NCBI GenBank assembly: GCA_001599595.1
Contig: BCHH01000001.1
Location: 3,055,561-3,119,560 of the forward strand
DNA: 64,000 nucleotides
Reading direction: 5' to 3'
Origin: Beverwykella pulmonaria
Taxonomy: Eukaryota; Ascomycota; Dothideomycetes; Pleosporales; Melanommataceae
Position numbers and translations under genes: made by a program. A model generated the notes under the pieces. The model saw only the letters and a program-made list of their open reading frames with translations, did not search any database and was not told the DNA's origin. Shown piece by piece: positions 22,237 through 34,833 of the stretch. How positions within the stretch are numbered: the stretch's first letter is position 1; the number at the start of each line of letters is the position of its first letter.

Positions 22237-24266
22237 TTAGCCTTCGACAAGCGTTTTTGGGTTGCTTGCTAGAATTTCTAGGCAGCGACGAGCAAGGTTT
22301 ACGACCTCGCCCTCGCCGTCCTCGTTGTCTTCCTCGTCAGATTCAATGCTGCGTTCGGCGATATCGGTCACCATGCTAACGATTTCGTTTGATTTTGAAA
22401 TACGCTCTAGGAGCCGAGGGTCTTCGGACTCGAGAAGTTGCAGCAATGTCCATATCGCTATATGCTGGAAGGTTGGGTCTCCGCTAGCCAAAAAGCGTCG
22501 AAGATATCCATGGATGCCTCCAGCAGGTTCAGTCCAGTTTTGAATGAAGATGGTGTAATCGCCCACTGCAATACATCAGTAAAAGCTAATGCGGTATTAT
22601 TCAAAAACACGTACCTTTTGATGACAGATTGCCAAGAGCCGCCGCACTGTTTCCTTGCACCTCAATACTGTCCGACTCGGTGAGCGGGATCAAGACGTCA
22701 AACACTCCAAGCTGGAGGAGGTGTGGCTTCAGCTCATCACTCAAAGCAAGGACCGCAATCGCTGCAGTCATCTCTGATTGGACCGGGAGCCGCACATTGA
22801 GCACTAATTGCTTGCACTTTTGCACCGCGCCTGCTTCCAACACGAGCTGCTTGTTTTTGTCGGAGCTTGCTGCCAGATTGCGAAGCGTTGAAATGGCGTG
22901 ACATTGAATTTCGTCGTTTTCGGTAGACCCAAGCAAGTCGACCAGCGGTCGGAGGAAGCCAGCGTCGATGATTGGGGATTCGTTTGCGGGGTGGATAGAA
23001 ATATTTCGTATGCATGCAACGGCGGACAGAATAAGGGGAAGATATGACGATTGCAGAAGGCGGAGAAGAGATGGCAGACCTCGAGCCCGTACGATGTCGA
23101 GCTGATATCTTTCGTCTGATGCAAGGTTCCGCAGGGCCAAGGCAGCTTGGCATTGAACCTTTGGTGACGAGGAATCCATTAGATGGACTAAGGACTGCAC
23201 CAGCCGGCCCTCCGTCTGCGCCAACTTGGCTCGGTTGCTGGCGTCGACGGCGATATTGCTGAGTGCAGTTGTGCAATAGTACTGGACATCGACGTCTGAG
23301 GAGCCGAGAAGTTGAACGAGCACAGGGATGGCGCCCGCATTGACAAGTTGCTGTCGGTTGTCGTCTGCATGTGATATCAGTAAAGCTCTTACAAGTGTGA
23401 CGTCGGGAATCTTAGCAATGGTGTCGTACCAGAATGCGTCATGTTGAGCAGCGCGCCTGTTGCGTTCCTTTGTACTCGCATATCCTTGGACTTTGCCAGT
23501 CGCGTCAAGGGTTGTAGTGCTCCTGATCTTGCTATTTTGGCTTTGTTGTCTTCGTGCGTTGCCAGGTTGGTGATGCATCCGACGGCGTTGCACTGTACTT
23601 CGACATTGGGAGAGTTCATCTGCTTGATCAACGGTGTAAGTCCGCCGAGTGCGACGATGGCAACTTTATTTTCCGCTACGACCAGTCAGCAAGCTGCAAG
23701 CTACACCCACCAGCGATGCACATACTGTTGACAGCCAAGTTGCCCAGCGCCGCGCTCGCCGCACGCTGCACCTCGATGTCAGGGTTTTGGAGCAGGAAGA
23801 GAATCGGCTCTAGGGTGTCGCGGTCGACTTCTCTGACATCTGCCATCGCACAGCGTTAGACTAGGATTGCGGCGTGCATACGTGGGGCTATGTACCTCGT
23901 TCTGTGATTTCGGCGAATGTCAAGCTCGCTGACCGCTGTAGGTCTATGTTGTCGGAATATACCAGGGTAGACAATGCTCGGAGAGGCTCTCCCGAGAAGA
24001 AATCGGTCTCGGCGCGCTGTGATACAAGTCAGTCCGAGTTGGAGCTCGATGATGCCCAGAGGGGCTGCGTACATTTTCGAGGAAGCCCAGCAGATCAGCG
24101 ACGGCCTCACGCTCACTGTCTGCCAGCACCGGATCGTATATACTGTCCTTTGAGCGTCCTGCATGGCGCAGCGTCAGCGATGGCGACGATAAGGGTTGTG
24201 ATGTTGGGGGTGCTTACCACCGCAGCATGAGCCGAAGAGCTTCGTGCAGACATCGGAGAGCCCCAT
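22237..24266 (-). CDS. VAC8: Vacuolar protein 8, armadillo-repeat adaptor
   Basis: Seven exons (24266-24218, 24158-24073, 24016-23896, 23839-23726, 23675-23430, 23364-22615, 22565-22237) give 564 residues, the usual length for filamentous fungi. The N-terminus [16 protein letters not shown] has Gly2 for myristoylation and Cys7, Cys14 and Cys15 for palmitoylation, as in Vac8. About a dozen ARM repeats follow, with signature lines such as [52 protein letters not shown] and [15 protein letters not shown]. The protein sits on the vacuole membrane and acts in vacuole inheritance, fusion and the nucleus-vacuole junction/Cvt pathway. Every splice junction restores a conserved ARM motif, which supports the model. 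Confidence 0.95.
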
Positions 24267-25941
24267 GACGGACAGTCTTCAGGCCGGACGGCCACCGATG
24301 GCAGGTTCGAGGACGGCAGTCGGACCGAGGCGTGAGGGCGACGGCAAGTGGCAGCGTATCTTGGTCCGTCGGCGTGCGGACAGCGGGCGGTTAACAGGAT
24401 GTCGAGGATAACGGGCTGCGAGCTGCGATAATGTCACAGACAACAAGGTCGACTTGGGGTTGCAGCTTCGGCTTGGCGCGCTCGAGCTCTGCAGCCGCCG
24501 ATTTGGGCCAAGCGCCTGCCTCGACGACAGGCCATTGCAATGAAGATCTCCACTCTGTCGTCCTGGTGCATGGAGACACACCCGCACGGGGTGATGAGCA
24601 AGCGTGCGACAAGCAGACCGTCTGGTTGCCCATTTGCGCTCTGCTGGCGAGGAGCCCGAGGGATTGTCGGGTCACCTCGCTGTGCTATTACAAGTGCTTA
24701 GTACTGCACTGTGTCTACTTCTGAACTGCGCTGTGGGATGAGTGTCTCTCTTCCAGCAGATAATACACGGAACGGAAGCTCGCTGGACTGTCACAATGCT
24801 ACACACGACACGCGCATGGCCGTCCGCGCGACAGCACCCTTCTGCCGCTCCGTACTGAGCGTCCGGGTTCAATCGCGACATCGACGTCATGCGCTCCCAG
24901 CGGTTGGCAGTTGCTCCTTCTGTTCGCGCGCCCCGCGACGAAATCGTGTCTGAAACTAACTCGCCCGCTTGCGCGATGCTGCGGGCCGAGATCTGTCGGC
25001 CCTGCATAAATATCGTCGCTCTGGCATGACCTGGAAAATGCCCCCAGGCCCAGGAGCTTCCTGTCTGCCTCTCACTCGCATCCCGCGTCCCACCCTTCTC
25101 ACCCCGGACACTGCATGTTGCGAGAAGGAGTCGCAGCCCGACCGGCCCTCTACAGACGAGCACCAGTGCGGGGGAGCCCAGGTGCCAACATTCCAAGGTT
25201 GTAACCGTCCATGGAAATGCATGTCCAGACGCTGTTCTTTGGCTGCTTCTGCCCCAACCTGCGGGCAGCTTGATCCCCACGTCCAAGATGTGCGCGGCAG
25301 CCTTGCCAGTCGCGGTCCGACATGAGCTCGAATTACCATCCGTTTGGCTGTAATAGGAGCCGGCGTAGCAAATGGATGCCTCACGTGGGTCACTTAGAGT
25401 TCGTACCCGCCGCCCGCCGAAAGCTGCGTGGGGGAGATGTTCCAGGTTGAAAAACGTCCGAGGCCTCTCTTACTCGAACAAAGAACCGCAACACCCGCCT
25501 CTGCCCACCACCGCCAGTGCCAGCACGTCATTCATCGCCTTGGTGCATCCAATTCCACGCCCTCCTCAATCGCCTCTCCCAACGTCGACGTGCATAGTTG
25601 CTTGAGGCGCGGCTGCTCTTTCGCAGCCCCGCCAGTCACGCACAGCGCGCCGCTCGCCGCAACTCCATTTTAATGCCCCTGGGCATTGCAAAGTAACTTG
25701 TATTCAATAAGGCCTATTTTGACGGGAAAGCCCCTTCTAGCAAGCACAGCAGCCCTCTACAAAGCCAGCCCGATCGCTTCGGCCTCCCCCTAAAATTACG
25801 TTGGGTTTCCCTCCATTCTATTACCCTCCGACATTACCCTCGCGCCGAGCACCCTCACCCCACTACGACCAAGGCTGCCCTAGTTTAAGTACCGCGTCGG
25901 CGCTTCGAGGTCTGCACTGTAACTCTTACCCCGCCGTTCGC
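24267..25941. promoter_or_regulatory. Divergent intergenic region VAC8 / protein kinase
   Basis: 1.7 kb GC-rich region between divergent genes. Long ORFs on both strands (for example 24672-25286 minus) overlap each other, are rich in Arg/Ser/Cys and look like GC-driven shadows. The final 270 bp before the kinase ATG are pyrimidine-rich and may be leader. No repeats or RNA genes seen. Confidence 0.4.
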
Positions 25942-27834
25942 ATGGCCCCAATCTCGGGCTCCTCACACAATTTCCAGAAGCTCAAGCTCGATACCCACGC
26001 CGCGAACAAGAAACAGGTGGCTTCGACATTTGCCTCGTTCCCGCGACACGATTCCCAACAGAATGGCTCCGCCCGCCCCCAACTGAACGCTACCCAATTC
26101 CCCGAACCAGATCAGCATCCCGTCACCGCCGGGAAGCAGGAGGAAGGCTGCGCAAATGGCCGCCTGTTGTCCTATGATGACACCGCGGTAGCCGTTGCCG
26201 GTAGTGACGAAGAAGCGGTCGAAGACATTGAAGCCAAATTTCGAAATCGCACCTTTTCTATAAGCTTCGACAAAGAAGTCACTCTCGACAGCGGCAATCG
26301 AATGGCCATGGAAGACCCGCTGCCACGACCAGTACGGCCCAAGGCGCCGTCGCACCCCTCCGATGGGGAAGACCACTCTGACCAGGACTACTTAGAGATG
26401 CCCTTCGACCGCCGGCCGGGGCGACGATTGTCACATCACATGGGCGAGTCGAGATATCCGCTGCTTCAATCCACCGTCGACCACCTCGCCACAGACCCCG
26501 AATACAGTACCCAGAACCATGTTGCTTCCTTGACCTCGGAAGCCACAGCATCTCCGCTGCTAGAAGAAGTGCAAACACCACAGGATCTGCCCGCTGAATT
26601 CCTCCTTTCTCCGCTATCTACTTCATCACCAATCGAGTTTCCGACGTTCATCTCTCGGCGGAACGGGTCGCAACGTTCGAGGAGTTATCGAGATCTAGAC
26701 GGGGAGGGAGGCACGCGGAAGAGCAGCCGCCGGTCGTCAACTCGCTCGGGACGCTCACTGTCTTCCATGTCTCCTGCTGCATCCTTCCTTTCGAGGTACA
26801 TTCATGCAGACGGCCCATTGAAGCCTACCGAACCAGACGATGAAGGCCAAGGTGTTGGATACCACGGTGAATATATCATCGGCAAGCAGATAGGCTTTGG
26901 CGGCTTTAGTGTCGTCAAAGAAGTTACCACCATTGAGGACGGAAAGCGGCTGGTTCATGCAGTCAAGATTGTACGGAAACAATTGAGTGACAAGTCGGAG
27001 CTGGAGAACGACCAAATTCAAACACAGTTCGACCACGAGGTCGAGATATGGCGATTTCTACGGCATCCCTACATTCTTCCTCTGCTCAGGGTTTACACGA
27101 CCGATTTCGCTACCTTTTGTATAACGAGATTGAATAAGGGCGGAACTCTGTTTGATCTCGTCCGCGAAACGCGGAGAAAGCACCAGAGCGGACTCCAAGC
27201 GCACTTGGTAAAGCGCTATTCATATCAGCTCGCGTCTGCTATGCGCTATCTTCACAACGATGTCATGATAGTCCACCGTGACATCAAGCTGGAGAACTGC
27301 CTTGTCGACATGACAGTTCCTAAGGCTGAGACGGACGGTGGAGACGTTTTACTTTGCGATTTCGGTATGGCAGACTTCATTGTGAGCGACCAGCGCGACG
27401 GCCCAGAGCCCCGTTCCATAGGTGCGAACCAGAACATCGGCCCAGCGGACACTAGTACATCGGTTGCCGGCAGCCTTCATTACGCCGCCCCCGAATTATT
27501 CAACGCCCCTAACTCGGTGTTTTCCACAGCAGCCGATATCTGGGCGTTCGGAGTGGTCGTCTACGCTCTTCTCACTGCGCAACTCCCCTTCAATGAAGGA
27601 TTTAATGCTAAAACATCAATGAAAATCATGAAAGGGGAATGGGATGTGGACGTTATTCGAGGCGCACTAGCTGCGCAGGACAGCAAGATCGAGGATGCGG
27701 TCGACCTTGTCAAGGGGTGCCTAGAAATGGACCCTGAGAAACGCTGGACCGTCAATGATATTCTTACGTGTGCATGGCTTAGGGGATGTATGCAGAAGTA
27801 CGAGAACGTAGCACGCTCCTGGATCGCCAACTGA
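25942..27834 (+). CDS. Serine/threonine protein kinase, CAMK/SNF1-like
   Basis: Intronless, 630 residues from the first ATG in the frame. Residues 1-300 are disordered, Ser/Pro/Arg-rich and probably regulatory. The kinase domain spans about 309-610: Gly-rich loop IGFGGFSVVKE, catalytic Lys342 (HAVKIVRK), HRDIKLEN with Asp447, Asp473 of DFG and a YAAPELF motif after a long activation segment of about 45 residues (SDQRDGPEPRS…). The last 20 residues are a short tail with no extra domain. The overall form is closest to fungal CAMK-group kinases, but I cannot assign an orthologue. All catalytic residues are present, so it should be active. Confidence 0.88.
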   Translation: MAPISGSSHNFQKLKLDTHAANKKQVASTFASFPRHDSQQNGSARPQLNATQFPEPDQHPVTAGKQEEGCANGRLLSYDDTAVAVAGSDEEAVEDIEAKFRNRTFSISFDKEVTLDSGNRMAMEDPLPRPVRPKAPSHPSDGEDHSDQDYLEMPFDRRPGRRLSHHMGESRYPLLQSTVDHLATDPEYSTQNHVASLTSEATASPLLEEVQTPQDLPAEFLLSPLSTSSPIEFPTFISRRNGSQRSRSYRDLDGEGGTRKSSRRSSTRSGRSLSSMSPAASFLSRYIHADGPLKPTEPDDEGQGVGYHGEYIIGKQIGFGGFSVVKEVTTIEDGKRLVHAVKIVRKQLSDKSELENDQIQTQFDHEVEIWRFLRHPYILPLLRVYTTDFATFCITRLNKGGTLFDLVRETRRKHQSGLQAHLVKRYSYQLASAMRYLHNDVMIVHRDIKLENCLVDMTVPKAETDGGDVLLCDFGMADFIVSDQRDGPEPRSIGANQNIGPADTSTSVAGSLHYAAPELFNAPNSVFSTAADIWAFGVVVYALLTAQLPFNEGFNAKTSMKIMKGEWDVDVIRGALAAQDSKIEDAVDLVKGCLEMDPEKRWTVNDILTCAWLRGCMQKYENVARSWIAN

Positions 27835-30023
27835 TAGAAGATACCCGTATACAAGTCGCGAAGAGCGACTGACTTCTGGCTTTAGGTGGGTTGGCGCGTT
27901 GATACCCTTTTTGCTCACTCTTGGATACCTCGGACTTGTGATATTTTGTGTTTCTTTTCGTATTGCATTGCGTAGTCTTTTCCTGCTATTTCTCAGGATA
28001 CCCCGCTTCCACCTCTCTTCTCAAAATTCACACGGGTCGCATTTTTGGTTTTCGTCATGTTCTCATGGTTTACGGAACGGCTTCTCTTCATCTCGCGGCA
28101 TGCTTCCCAGATTCGTTTTGTCGTCATTTTCCCTGGCTTTCTGTGTAAGTTATTACGTCAGTACCATTAGCTGGCATCGAAGTCCGTCGTCGGTGCAATT
28201 GATATAATTTCCAAATAGACAGCAGTTTACAAACCTGTGACTTGAGGCCATACATAGATGCCTGAGTGGATAAATGGTCTGCCTAACAAGGTATTCTATG
28301 GTACCGTACGAATCAACAAGGTCTTTCTAATTCTTCTCGTTAAGCAAACACCTACACATGGCCAAGTCGACTGGCCATTGAGCCGGGTGTAGCCTTTTCT
28401 TGTGTAGCTCGAGGTCTGCCTCGGCTGTGGGGAAAGTAATTATCCGACTTGTGAAGATGGAGGAAAACATTCTGTATGAGGAAGGCGTTGTGGAAGATGG
28501 GTGTTTTCCGGTTTGGGGCGATGTGCGCAGGGATTAGGTCGTGTTGGGTGCACAGACGCTCGGCGATCTTGACAACCCAGGGCTCACTTCGACTCCACAA
28601 TATCCATGCTTCAATCTTTTCTCTAGACGCGACATGCCCCGCTGTCTACTGTCCACATGCTGCATTCTAGCACATCTAGTCAGGCTCTGGTCTGAATCAC
28701 GCGTATATCGCGACCATCCGCCAGCTTTGCATTGAGTGTTTCCACATCTCCTTCCTATTTCCCTTAGGTTCGGGCGTCATCGCCGGCTCAGCAGACGCAC
28801 TGCTCGAGAAGTGTGAGGGTTGATGGAGTCGCCCTCCTTACTAGATGTCAAATTTTTGGACAAGGCGGCCTGAGTGGTCAACTCAACGGCCCGTCACACC
28901 TTTACACTGTGAAGTCCGATCACGCGGATCGTAATGCTTGCACAACGGCCACGGCAGGGAAGCGCATCCTCCGACTATGTTTGGCAACACATACGAACGC
29001 CCTCCAATCTGCATCCTTTGGGTTTCGGTTTATGGAAACGGCCGATCCGATTGTGGTGAGCGAGCCGTGTGGCCATATAAATCTCCGACTATTCCTGACC
29101 TTGGCACTCACCACAGCCTCGTTCTGGTGTTTCGAATGGTACTTAGGCCTCACTATAATCACCTTCTTGTCTTTCATCACAGCCATTGTATTGTCCGTTG
29201 AGGCAGTGCTGCACGCTTTCCATTGCTGTTATTGGCTGAGGTGAGTTGGAAAGAGGCGAGTGTTTGGTTTCGTTTGAGATTGGTCAAGCTTAAGCTTAGC
29301 GAATGCTTTATCTTAGGTTTCTGGGTTCACCGTAGATCAGTCTTGTTCCTCACCTCCATTTGCTTTCGTGCGTGTTTCACCTGTTGTTGTATTTTATCAC
29401 TATCATGGGTGGGACGGAGATATTCCTAGAATCTGGCACTACAATGTCTCTCTGTTCTGGTGCGTTACTTTAGGCTCCTGCCACAAGGCCTTGCGCGCAG
29501 CCTTGCGCATGGAAATAGCAACGTTAGGCTTATACATCGGAAAGCATATCATGGCCAACATCATATTCACGGGTGTTTTGTGCTAACAGCCCGGCTTCCC
29601 ACAACAGGTTATTATGACATGCTTGGAAGACAGGCTGGTAGCCGAGACTTACCACCATATAGTCACCAGGCCAGTTGTATCGCCGACGATGTCAAAGACC
29701 CCTGACAGATACGCCTGTATGCTGCAGAGTCGGATCGATCACATTCTGACCTCTGCCCAGAATTAAGTGTTAGTCCAAAAACGCAGGTGGTGTAGCCGAC
29801 TAGGACGCCTAAAGTAGGTAGGTGGTATTTCCCATTCATCATACGGTTCATTATGATCTCCGGTCCACCCCTGTAGTTCGAATAGGGCCTCCATGGGGCT
29901 GTGGACGTTGAGCAGTCACCCCCTGCACGGATCAGTATGTATAAGTCGAGGCTGTCCAGTTTCAACATACCACGTCAATCAATCCACCATCCACAGACCT
30001 GTTAACCCCCATCCTTATTCGAC
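27835..30023. other. 2.2 kb intergenic region, no gene supported
   Basis: ORFs between 28476 and 29705 are short and overlapping. Two tRNA-like A-box stretches occur (GCCTGAGTGGATAAATGG near 28262 and GGCGGCCTGAGTGGTC near 28865, plus strand), but neither has a proper B box or acceptor partner. The last few hundred bases are presumably the promoter of the glutaminase gene. Confidence 0.35.
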
Positions 30024-32397
30024 ATGCTTCTATCGTGCTTAGGTATTCTGAGTGGACTCCTGACCAGTCTGGCTGCTGCAGACTCGACGTTCACTCCCGC
30101 CCGTCCACCCTCTCTCCCGTTGGCCGTTAAGAGCCCGTACTTAAGCACGTGGTTTCCTGCGGGCGCCGCTGGTGGGAACGGAGGCTACCTCCCAGGCCAG
30201 TGGCCATCTTTCTACACGTAGGACCACCCCCTAATCGATATTGAGAAATATCCACTAACTCGGCGATAGCGGAGACGTCAATGCGTGGACCGGGTTGATT
30301 CGCGTAGACGGTAACACCTTCGTCTGGATGGGATCGCCACATGAAATACAAGCACCCAACGCCAAGCAAGTCGCCTTTGAATACACCTCCACAAAGAGTA
30401 TCTTTACCATTGAGGTCGATGCGAAAGTTTCCATGAAGATCACATTTCTCTCTCCTGTCACTCCGAAGGACCTCAAGCGCCAGTCGTTGATCTTCTCATA
30501 CTTGAACGTTGAGGTTGTGTCTATGGATGGTGCAGAGCACGACGTGCAACTGTACACCGACATTTCCGCAGGTACGTCTTTGTGATACAAGTACATGGTA
30601 TGGTGACAGGGCTAACGTACCGATAGAATGGGTCTCGGGTGATCTCAACGCTGTTGCACAGTGGGAGTTCAATACCACGAACAATCTTTCCTACCATCGC
30701 GTCTGGAAACAGAATCAGGGATACTTCCAAGAGATCGCGGACAAGGCTGAATGGGGTAGCTGGGTATGTAACGTAGCCTACATGCTCCCTATCTACCTGC
30801 TGACTTCTACAGTACTATACCACCGACACCGTAGACGGTCTAACCTATCAAACCGCATTCGCTGACGACGTCCGCTGTCAATTCAAGAACAACGGAAAGC
30901 TTACCAACTCGAAAGACACCAAATTTCGTGCGATTCGCGATAGCTGGCCAGCATTTGGATATGCTGTTGAGATGGGTAAGGTCAAGCTAGACGCCACCTC
31001 CACTCTGTTCTCTATCGGGCTGTGTCAAGAGAATGCGATTCAGTTCCTAGGCGCAAATGGGCTGACGAGCTTGCCCTCGCTATGGAGGAGTTATTTTGGC
31101 GACGATGTTGGAGCTGTAAGTCCTGCCCCCACACTCCAGTTTATTATCTCGGCATGAATATCACCTGGGCCCTGATAGTGTCTGCTGGCAGATACAGAGG
31201 GGTGTCGTAAGGTTAAGCTGATCCTATTGGCATGATACTGATATTGCCTAGCTCTCTTTCTTCCACAAGGACTACACTGAGGTAACGAAGATTGCTACGG
31301 ATCTCGACAATATGGTCGCCACGGACTCTAAGGCTGCCGCCGGCGACAACTACAACGTGATCACATCTCTGGCAGTGCGCCAAGCTTTTGGAGCCACGCA
31401 GCTCGTTGGAACCGAGGAGAAACATTACCTATTCCTTAAGGAGATCTCTTCCAATGGTAATACGCAGACAATCGATGTCATCTTTCCGGCGACCCCTATT
31501 TTCTTTTACCTTAACCCCGAGCTTATCAAATTGCTATTGGACCCTCATTTCGAGAACCAAGAAAGTGGTCATTACCCAAACAAATATGCTATCCACGATC
31601 TTGGCGCACATTACCCGAATGCTACTGGCCACGAAGATGGTGGTGATGAGGCCATGCCCTTGGAGGAGTGCGGAAACAATCTCATCATGATGCTCGCCTA
31701 CGCGCAACGTTCTGGCGATGTAGACTATCTGAAGGCCCATTATGCCCTCCTTAAGCAATGGACGGAATTCCTCGTTGAAGAAAGCGTCTATCCTGCGGAA
31801 CAACTTTCCACTGACGATTTCGCTGGCCACCTCGCAAACCAGACAAACCTCGGGCTCAAAGGCATCATCGGCATAGAGGCAATGTCTCAAATTGCCAAGC
31901 TCGTAGGTGACGACGGTGACGCGCAAAACTACACGACCATCTCGCACGACTACATCCAGAAATGGATGGTCCTTTCCCACCAAGGTAACACAGATAACCC
32001 GCCCCACACAATCCTCACCTACAACGACCCAGCGACTCACGGCCTCCTCTACAATCTCTACGCGGATCGCCTTCTGAACACGTCGCTCGTCCCACAGAAA
32101 ATCTACGATCAACAGTCCGCCTTCTACCCTACGATTAGACAGCCGTACGGCGTGCCGCTCGACACGCGTGCGCTGTGGACCAAATCCGACTGGGAAATGT
32201 TTTGCGCGGCTATTGCGTCACCGGACACGAGAGATATGTTTATTTCTGATTTGGTGAAGTGGGTTGGGGAGACAGATATAAGTAAACCGTTTACGGATCT
32301 ATTTGAGACGCCCACGGGGAAGTATCCTGAGAGTATTCAGTTTAAGGCAAGACCGGTGATGGGGGGGATGTTTTCGATATTAGCGCTGCCATCGTAG
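30024..32397 (+). CDS. Secreted glutaminase A-type protein (GtaA family)
   Basis: Five exons (30024-30217, 30270-30571, 30627-30763, 30813-31115, 31252-32397) give 693 residues. A signal peptide (about 1-20) leads into an N-terminal beta-rich domain with PAVKSPYLSTWFP-like and NAWTGLIRVDG motifs, then YYTTDTVDGLTYQTAFADD and a C-terminal all-alpha barrel region with DLGAHYPNATGHEDGGDEAMPLEECGN, MMLAYAQRSGD and SDWEMFCAA. These are landmarks of the fungal DUF4965/DUF5127/DUF1793 glutaminases, including Aspergillus GtaA. It would release ammonia from external glutamine. Several N-x-S/T sites are present. The last intron is 136 nt; the others are 47-55 nt. Confidence 0.92.
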
Positions 32398-33541
32398 TAG
32401 ATTTGAAGAGGGATATACCCATTTCTACGCTTTTTGTGGGGGTGGATTGGTGTGCTGTGTTGTTTCCAGAGTCTGTTTCTTGATCGCGACGTTATTTCGC
32501 TAATTCAGTAACTTATTCCTCATACAGTAACTAGCTGTGGTGATCTAGTAGGGTGAAGGGGTTGTGAAGGTGAGGCTGGCAGATACAGAGGGATTTGTGA
32601 GTTGAGAGGATCCTTTTGTCTGAGGGCTGGGATTGCGGGGAGGGTAAGGGAGTGTGTTGAGGGTAGGTGGAAGAGTCGATGGGATATGTACTGAAAATTG
32701 TCCATGAGATTAGACGTCGGATGCCAGGCGAAGGAGGAAGTAAAGGTACCGGGAGCTGCTTATGCGGACGCTTGTAATGGAAAGAAGTCCAAGATCGGTG
32801 TTACCATTGACGATGATTGCAACGAACTTACGAAGGGTTTCGACCAGAATAGTAACATTCCAGAGACTGGCGCTGACCGCGTTCGAAGCGCGGATTGGAA
32901 GCCATCTGTCGTCAAGCCCAAGCCGATTACAACCTTTCTTGTTGAGGTACTAACACTATCTTCTTTATCTACAGTGGAGTATTCGGGTTATGATCTATGA
33001 GATGGCTACTCTGACTATGGAGGATATGTGTCATTGACTTAACAATCAGGTGTTGATGCAAAGCATGCCATGCTCTTCGGCATCATATGGGCAGATGACA
33101 TACGACATCGAATGGAATCTGAAAGGTCATTATTCAGATTTCGCCCTCCGTGCATTGCAATGTGAGACACACCTGATCAGTCGGAAGTTCATTGACCTTC
33201 AGCCACCAATCGGGACATAACAGGCACATGCCCCCTTTGCGACAATTGTACAGTTGCCAGTTCCGAGCTTCCTCCTGTTATCCAGAAGATCTCGTCATCG
33301 CAACCGTGTACAATTCAATCCAAGCTTCACGACTCGTTATCAATCATTGCTCAAATATTTTAGTCTCTTATTCAAAACAATCGTCTCCTGAATGGAAGGG
33401 TGTGGATAACAGTCCTTAATCTTGAGACACGATCAATATCCTCTCTGAAGAACTGAAGCACAATGAAATTACCTGAAAGGACCCTCCTGTAATATAAAAT
33501 GTAAGCACCTACATCATTTTCGACAGATTATCTTTCATCGT
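32398..33541. other. Intergenic after the glutaminase gene
   Basis: 1.1 kb. A 99-codon plus ORF from the ATG at 32704 to 33000 (KKSKIGVTIDDDCNELTKG…) has no recognisable features and I do not call it. Otherwise nothing seen. Confidence 0.3.
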
Positions 33542-33567
33542 TCTCCAAGTTCAATCCCACAGACCAC

Positions 33568-33918
33568 TCATCTCCAACTCAGCCACGCCCAAACCCCCGA
33601 AAGCAACAGCACATTCGCACCAACTCTCCCACCCCTCATACGCCACCTTATCGACACAAACAGTGCACAAAACACCCATGCTCTCCAAATAAGTCCAATA
33701 TGGAAATGCCGAAGCCAGATATAACAGAGTGGAGAGGTCTGAGACCGCGGACCTCGCTTACGATAGCATGGTTGCAGAGAAGTGTCGAGGGAATTGTCGA
33801 TGGCGAATAGTGTTATTTGTATAATGGATAGGGTGAAGAGGGCTACTTTGAGGAAGGATGGGAAAAGGTTCATGTTCAGGATACCAAAATGTCCCAGTCG
33901 AGGTGGAAGACGTACCAT
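33568..33918 (-). CDS. Possible small multi-spanning membrane protein (hypothetical)
   Basis: An ORF of up to 116 codons; an internal ATG at 33873 would give about 101. It has three hydrophobic stretches: VALFTLSIIQITLFAI, LIWRAWVFCALFVSIRW and VGANVLLLSGVWAWLSW. It is divergent from the TRS31 gene and ends in TGA at 33568. I do not recognise a family, and the middle (YRKRGPRSQTSPLCYIW) reads less well than the hydrophobic parts, so an undetected intron or chance ORF is possible. Confidence 0.35.
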   Translation of the reverse strand: MVRLPPRLGHFGILNMNLFPSFLKVALFTLSIIQITLFAIDNSLDTSLQPCYRKRGPRSQTSPLCYIWLRHFHIGLIWRAWVFCALFVSIRWRMRGGRVGANVLLLSGVWAWLSWR

Positions 33919-34098
33919 TCTCGATGTGTGCTAGGGCGGTGCACGGTTCTACTCCACCACTACTGGTGGAGCTCCGACATCTCAACTACCCTCCCCGCCA
34001 AACATCTTCGTCTCCCAGCCCTTCACCCTGCAGACTCAAACATAAATCTCCGATAGACCGCCACACCTTCCAGCGACTCCCCAAACCCAAAGCAAGCC

Positions 34099-34833
34099 AT
34101 GAGCGGCGCGCCCAACCAGGCCCCGGGGCTTCGTTACCCTTCAAATAAGAAAACAATCTACGACCGCAACCTAAACCGAAGCAAGAACGCAGAGCTTAGT
34201 CGCGCCGCCTTCGCATACCTTTTCGTGGAGATGATAAGCTATGCGCAGAAGCGCGCAAAGAACATGGTGGACCTGGAGAAACGGTAATACTACCCTCCTT
34301 CCGTCTCCCAACTACACTGTTTATGTCAAGGTATATTGGAGATGATGTGCTAACGGACTGTGAATAGATTGAACGACCAAGGCTACCCCCTCGGCATCCG
34401 GCTCCTTGACCTTCTCCTCACGCGCTCCGCCAACCCCCTCGGCTCCATCCGCCCCACACGCATCCTCCCGCTAGTCCAATTCATAGCGCAGCAACTCTGG
34501 CGGCACCTTTTCGGACGCGCCGCCGATTCGCTCGAACGCTCCGATGCTGTACCTGGCCAATTCATGCTGTACGATAACGAGCCGTTGGTAAACCAATACA
34601 TTTCCCTGCCTAGAGACATGAGTGGATTGAATTGTGCGGCGTTCGTGGCGGGCATTATAGAGGGGGTGTGTGATGGGGCGGGGTTCGCGACCGAGGGCGT
34701 CCATGCAATTAGTGTGGCGGATCAAGAGGGCGAGGAGAAGGCGGGGTTGTGGCCGGGGAAAACAGTTTTCTTAATCAAGTTTAAGCCAGAGGTTTTGGAG
34801 AGAGAGGAGATTTTGGGACGGGGTGGAGGCTAG
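34099..34833 (+). CDS. TRS31: TRAPP complex subunit TRS31 (TRAPPC5)
   Basis: Two exons (34099-34283, 34368-34833) separated by an 84-nt intron with a GCTAACGG branch; 216 residues. Signatures: TIYDRNLNRSKNAELSRAAFAYLFVEMI, LNDQGYPLGIRLLDLL, RILPLVQFIAQQLWRHLFGRAADSLER and LNCAAFVAGIIEGV, typical of the Bet3/Trs31/Trs33 fold. TRS31 is a core subunit of all TRAPP complexes, which act as GEF and tether for Ypt1/Rab1 at the Golgi. The conserved Cys-Ala-Ala-Phe in the C-terminal half is in place. Confidence 0.95.

Noticed and set aside
24672..25286. 204-codon minus ORF between VAC8 and the kinase
   Set aside because: Low-complexity Arg/Ser/Cys-rich composition and overlapping ORFs on the other strand indicate a GC-driven shadow.
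28258..28920. Two tRNA-like stretches beginning GCCTGAGTGG and GGCCTGAGTGG
   Set aside because: A-box-like only; no usable B box, no acceptor pairing and no anticodon arm.
28813..29244. 143-codon plus ORF with a hydrophobic end
   Set aside because: The first half has no protein-like pattern, the frame is shared with overlapping ORFs, and no homologous motif is recognisable.
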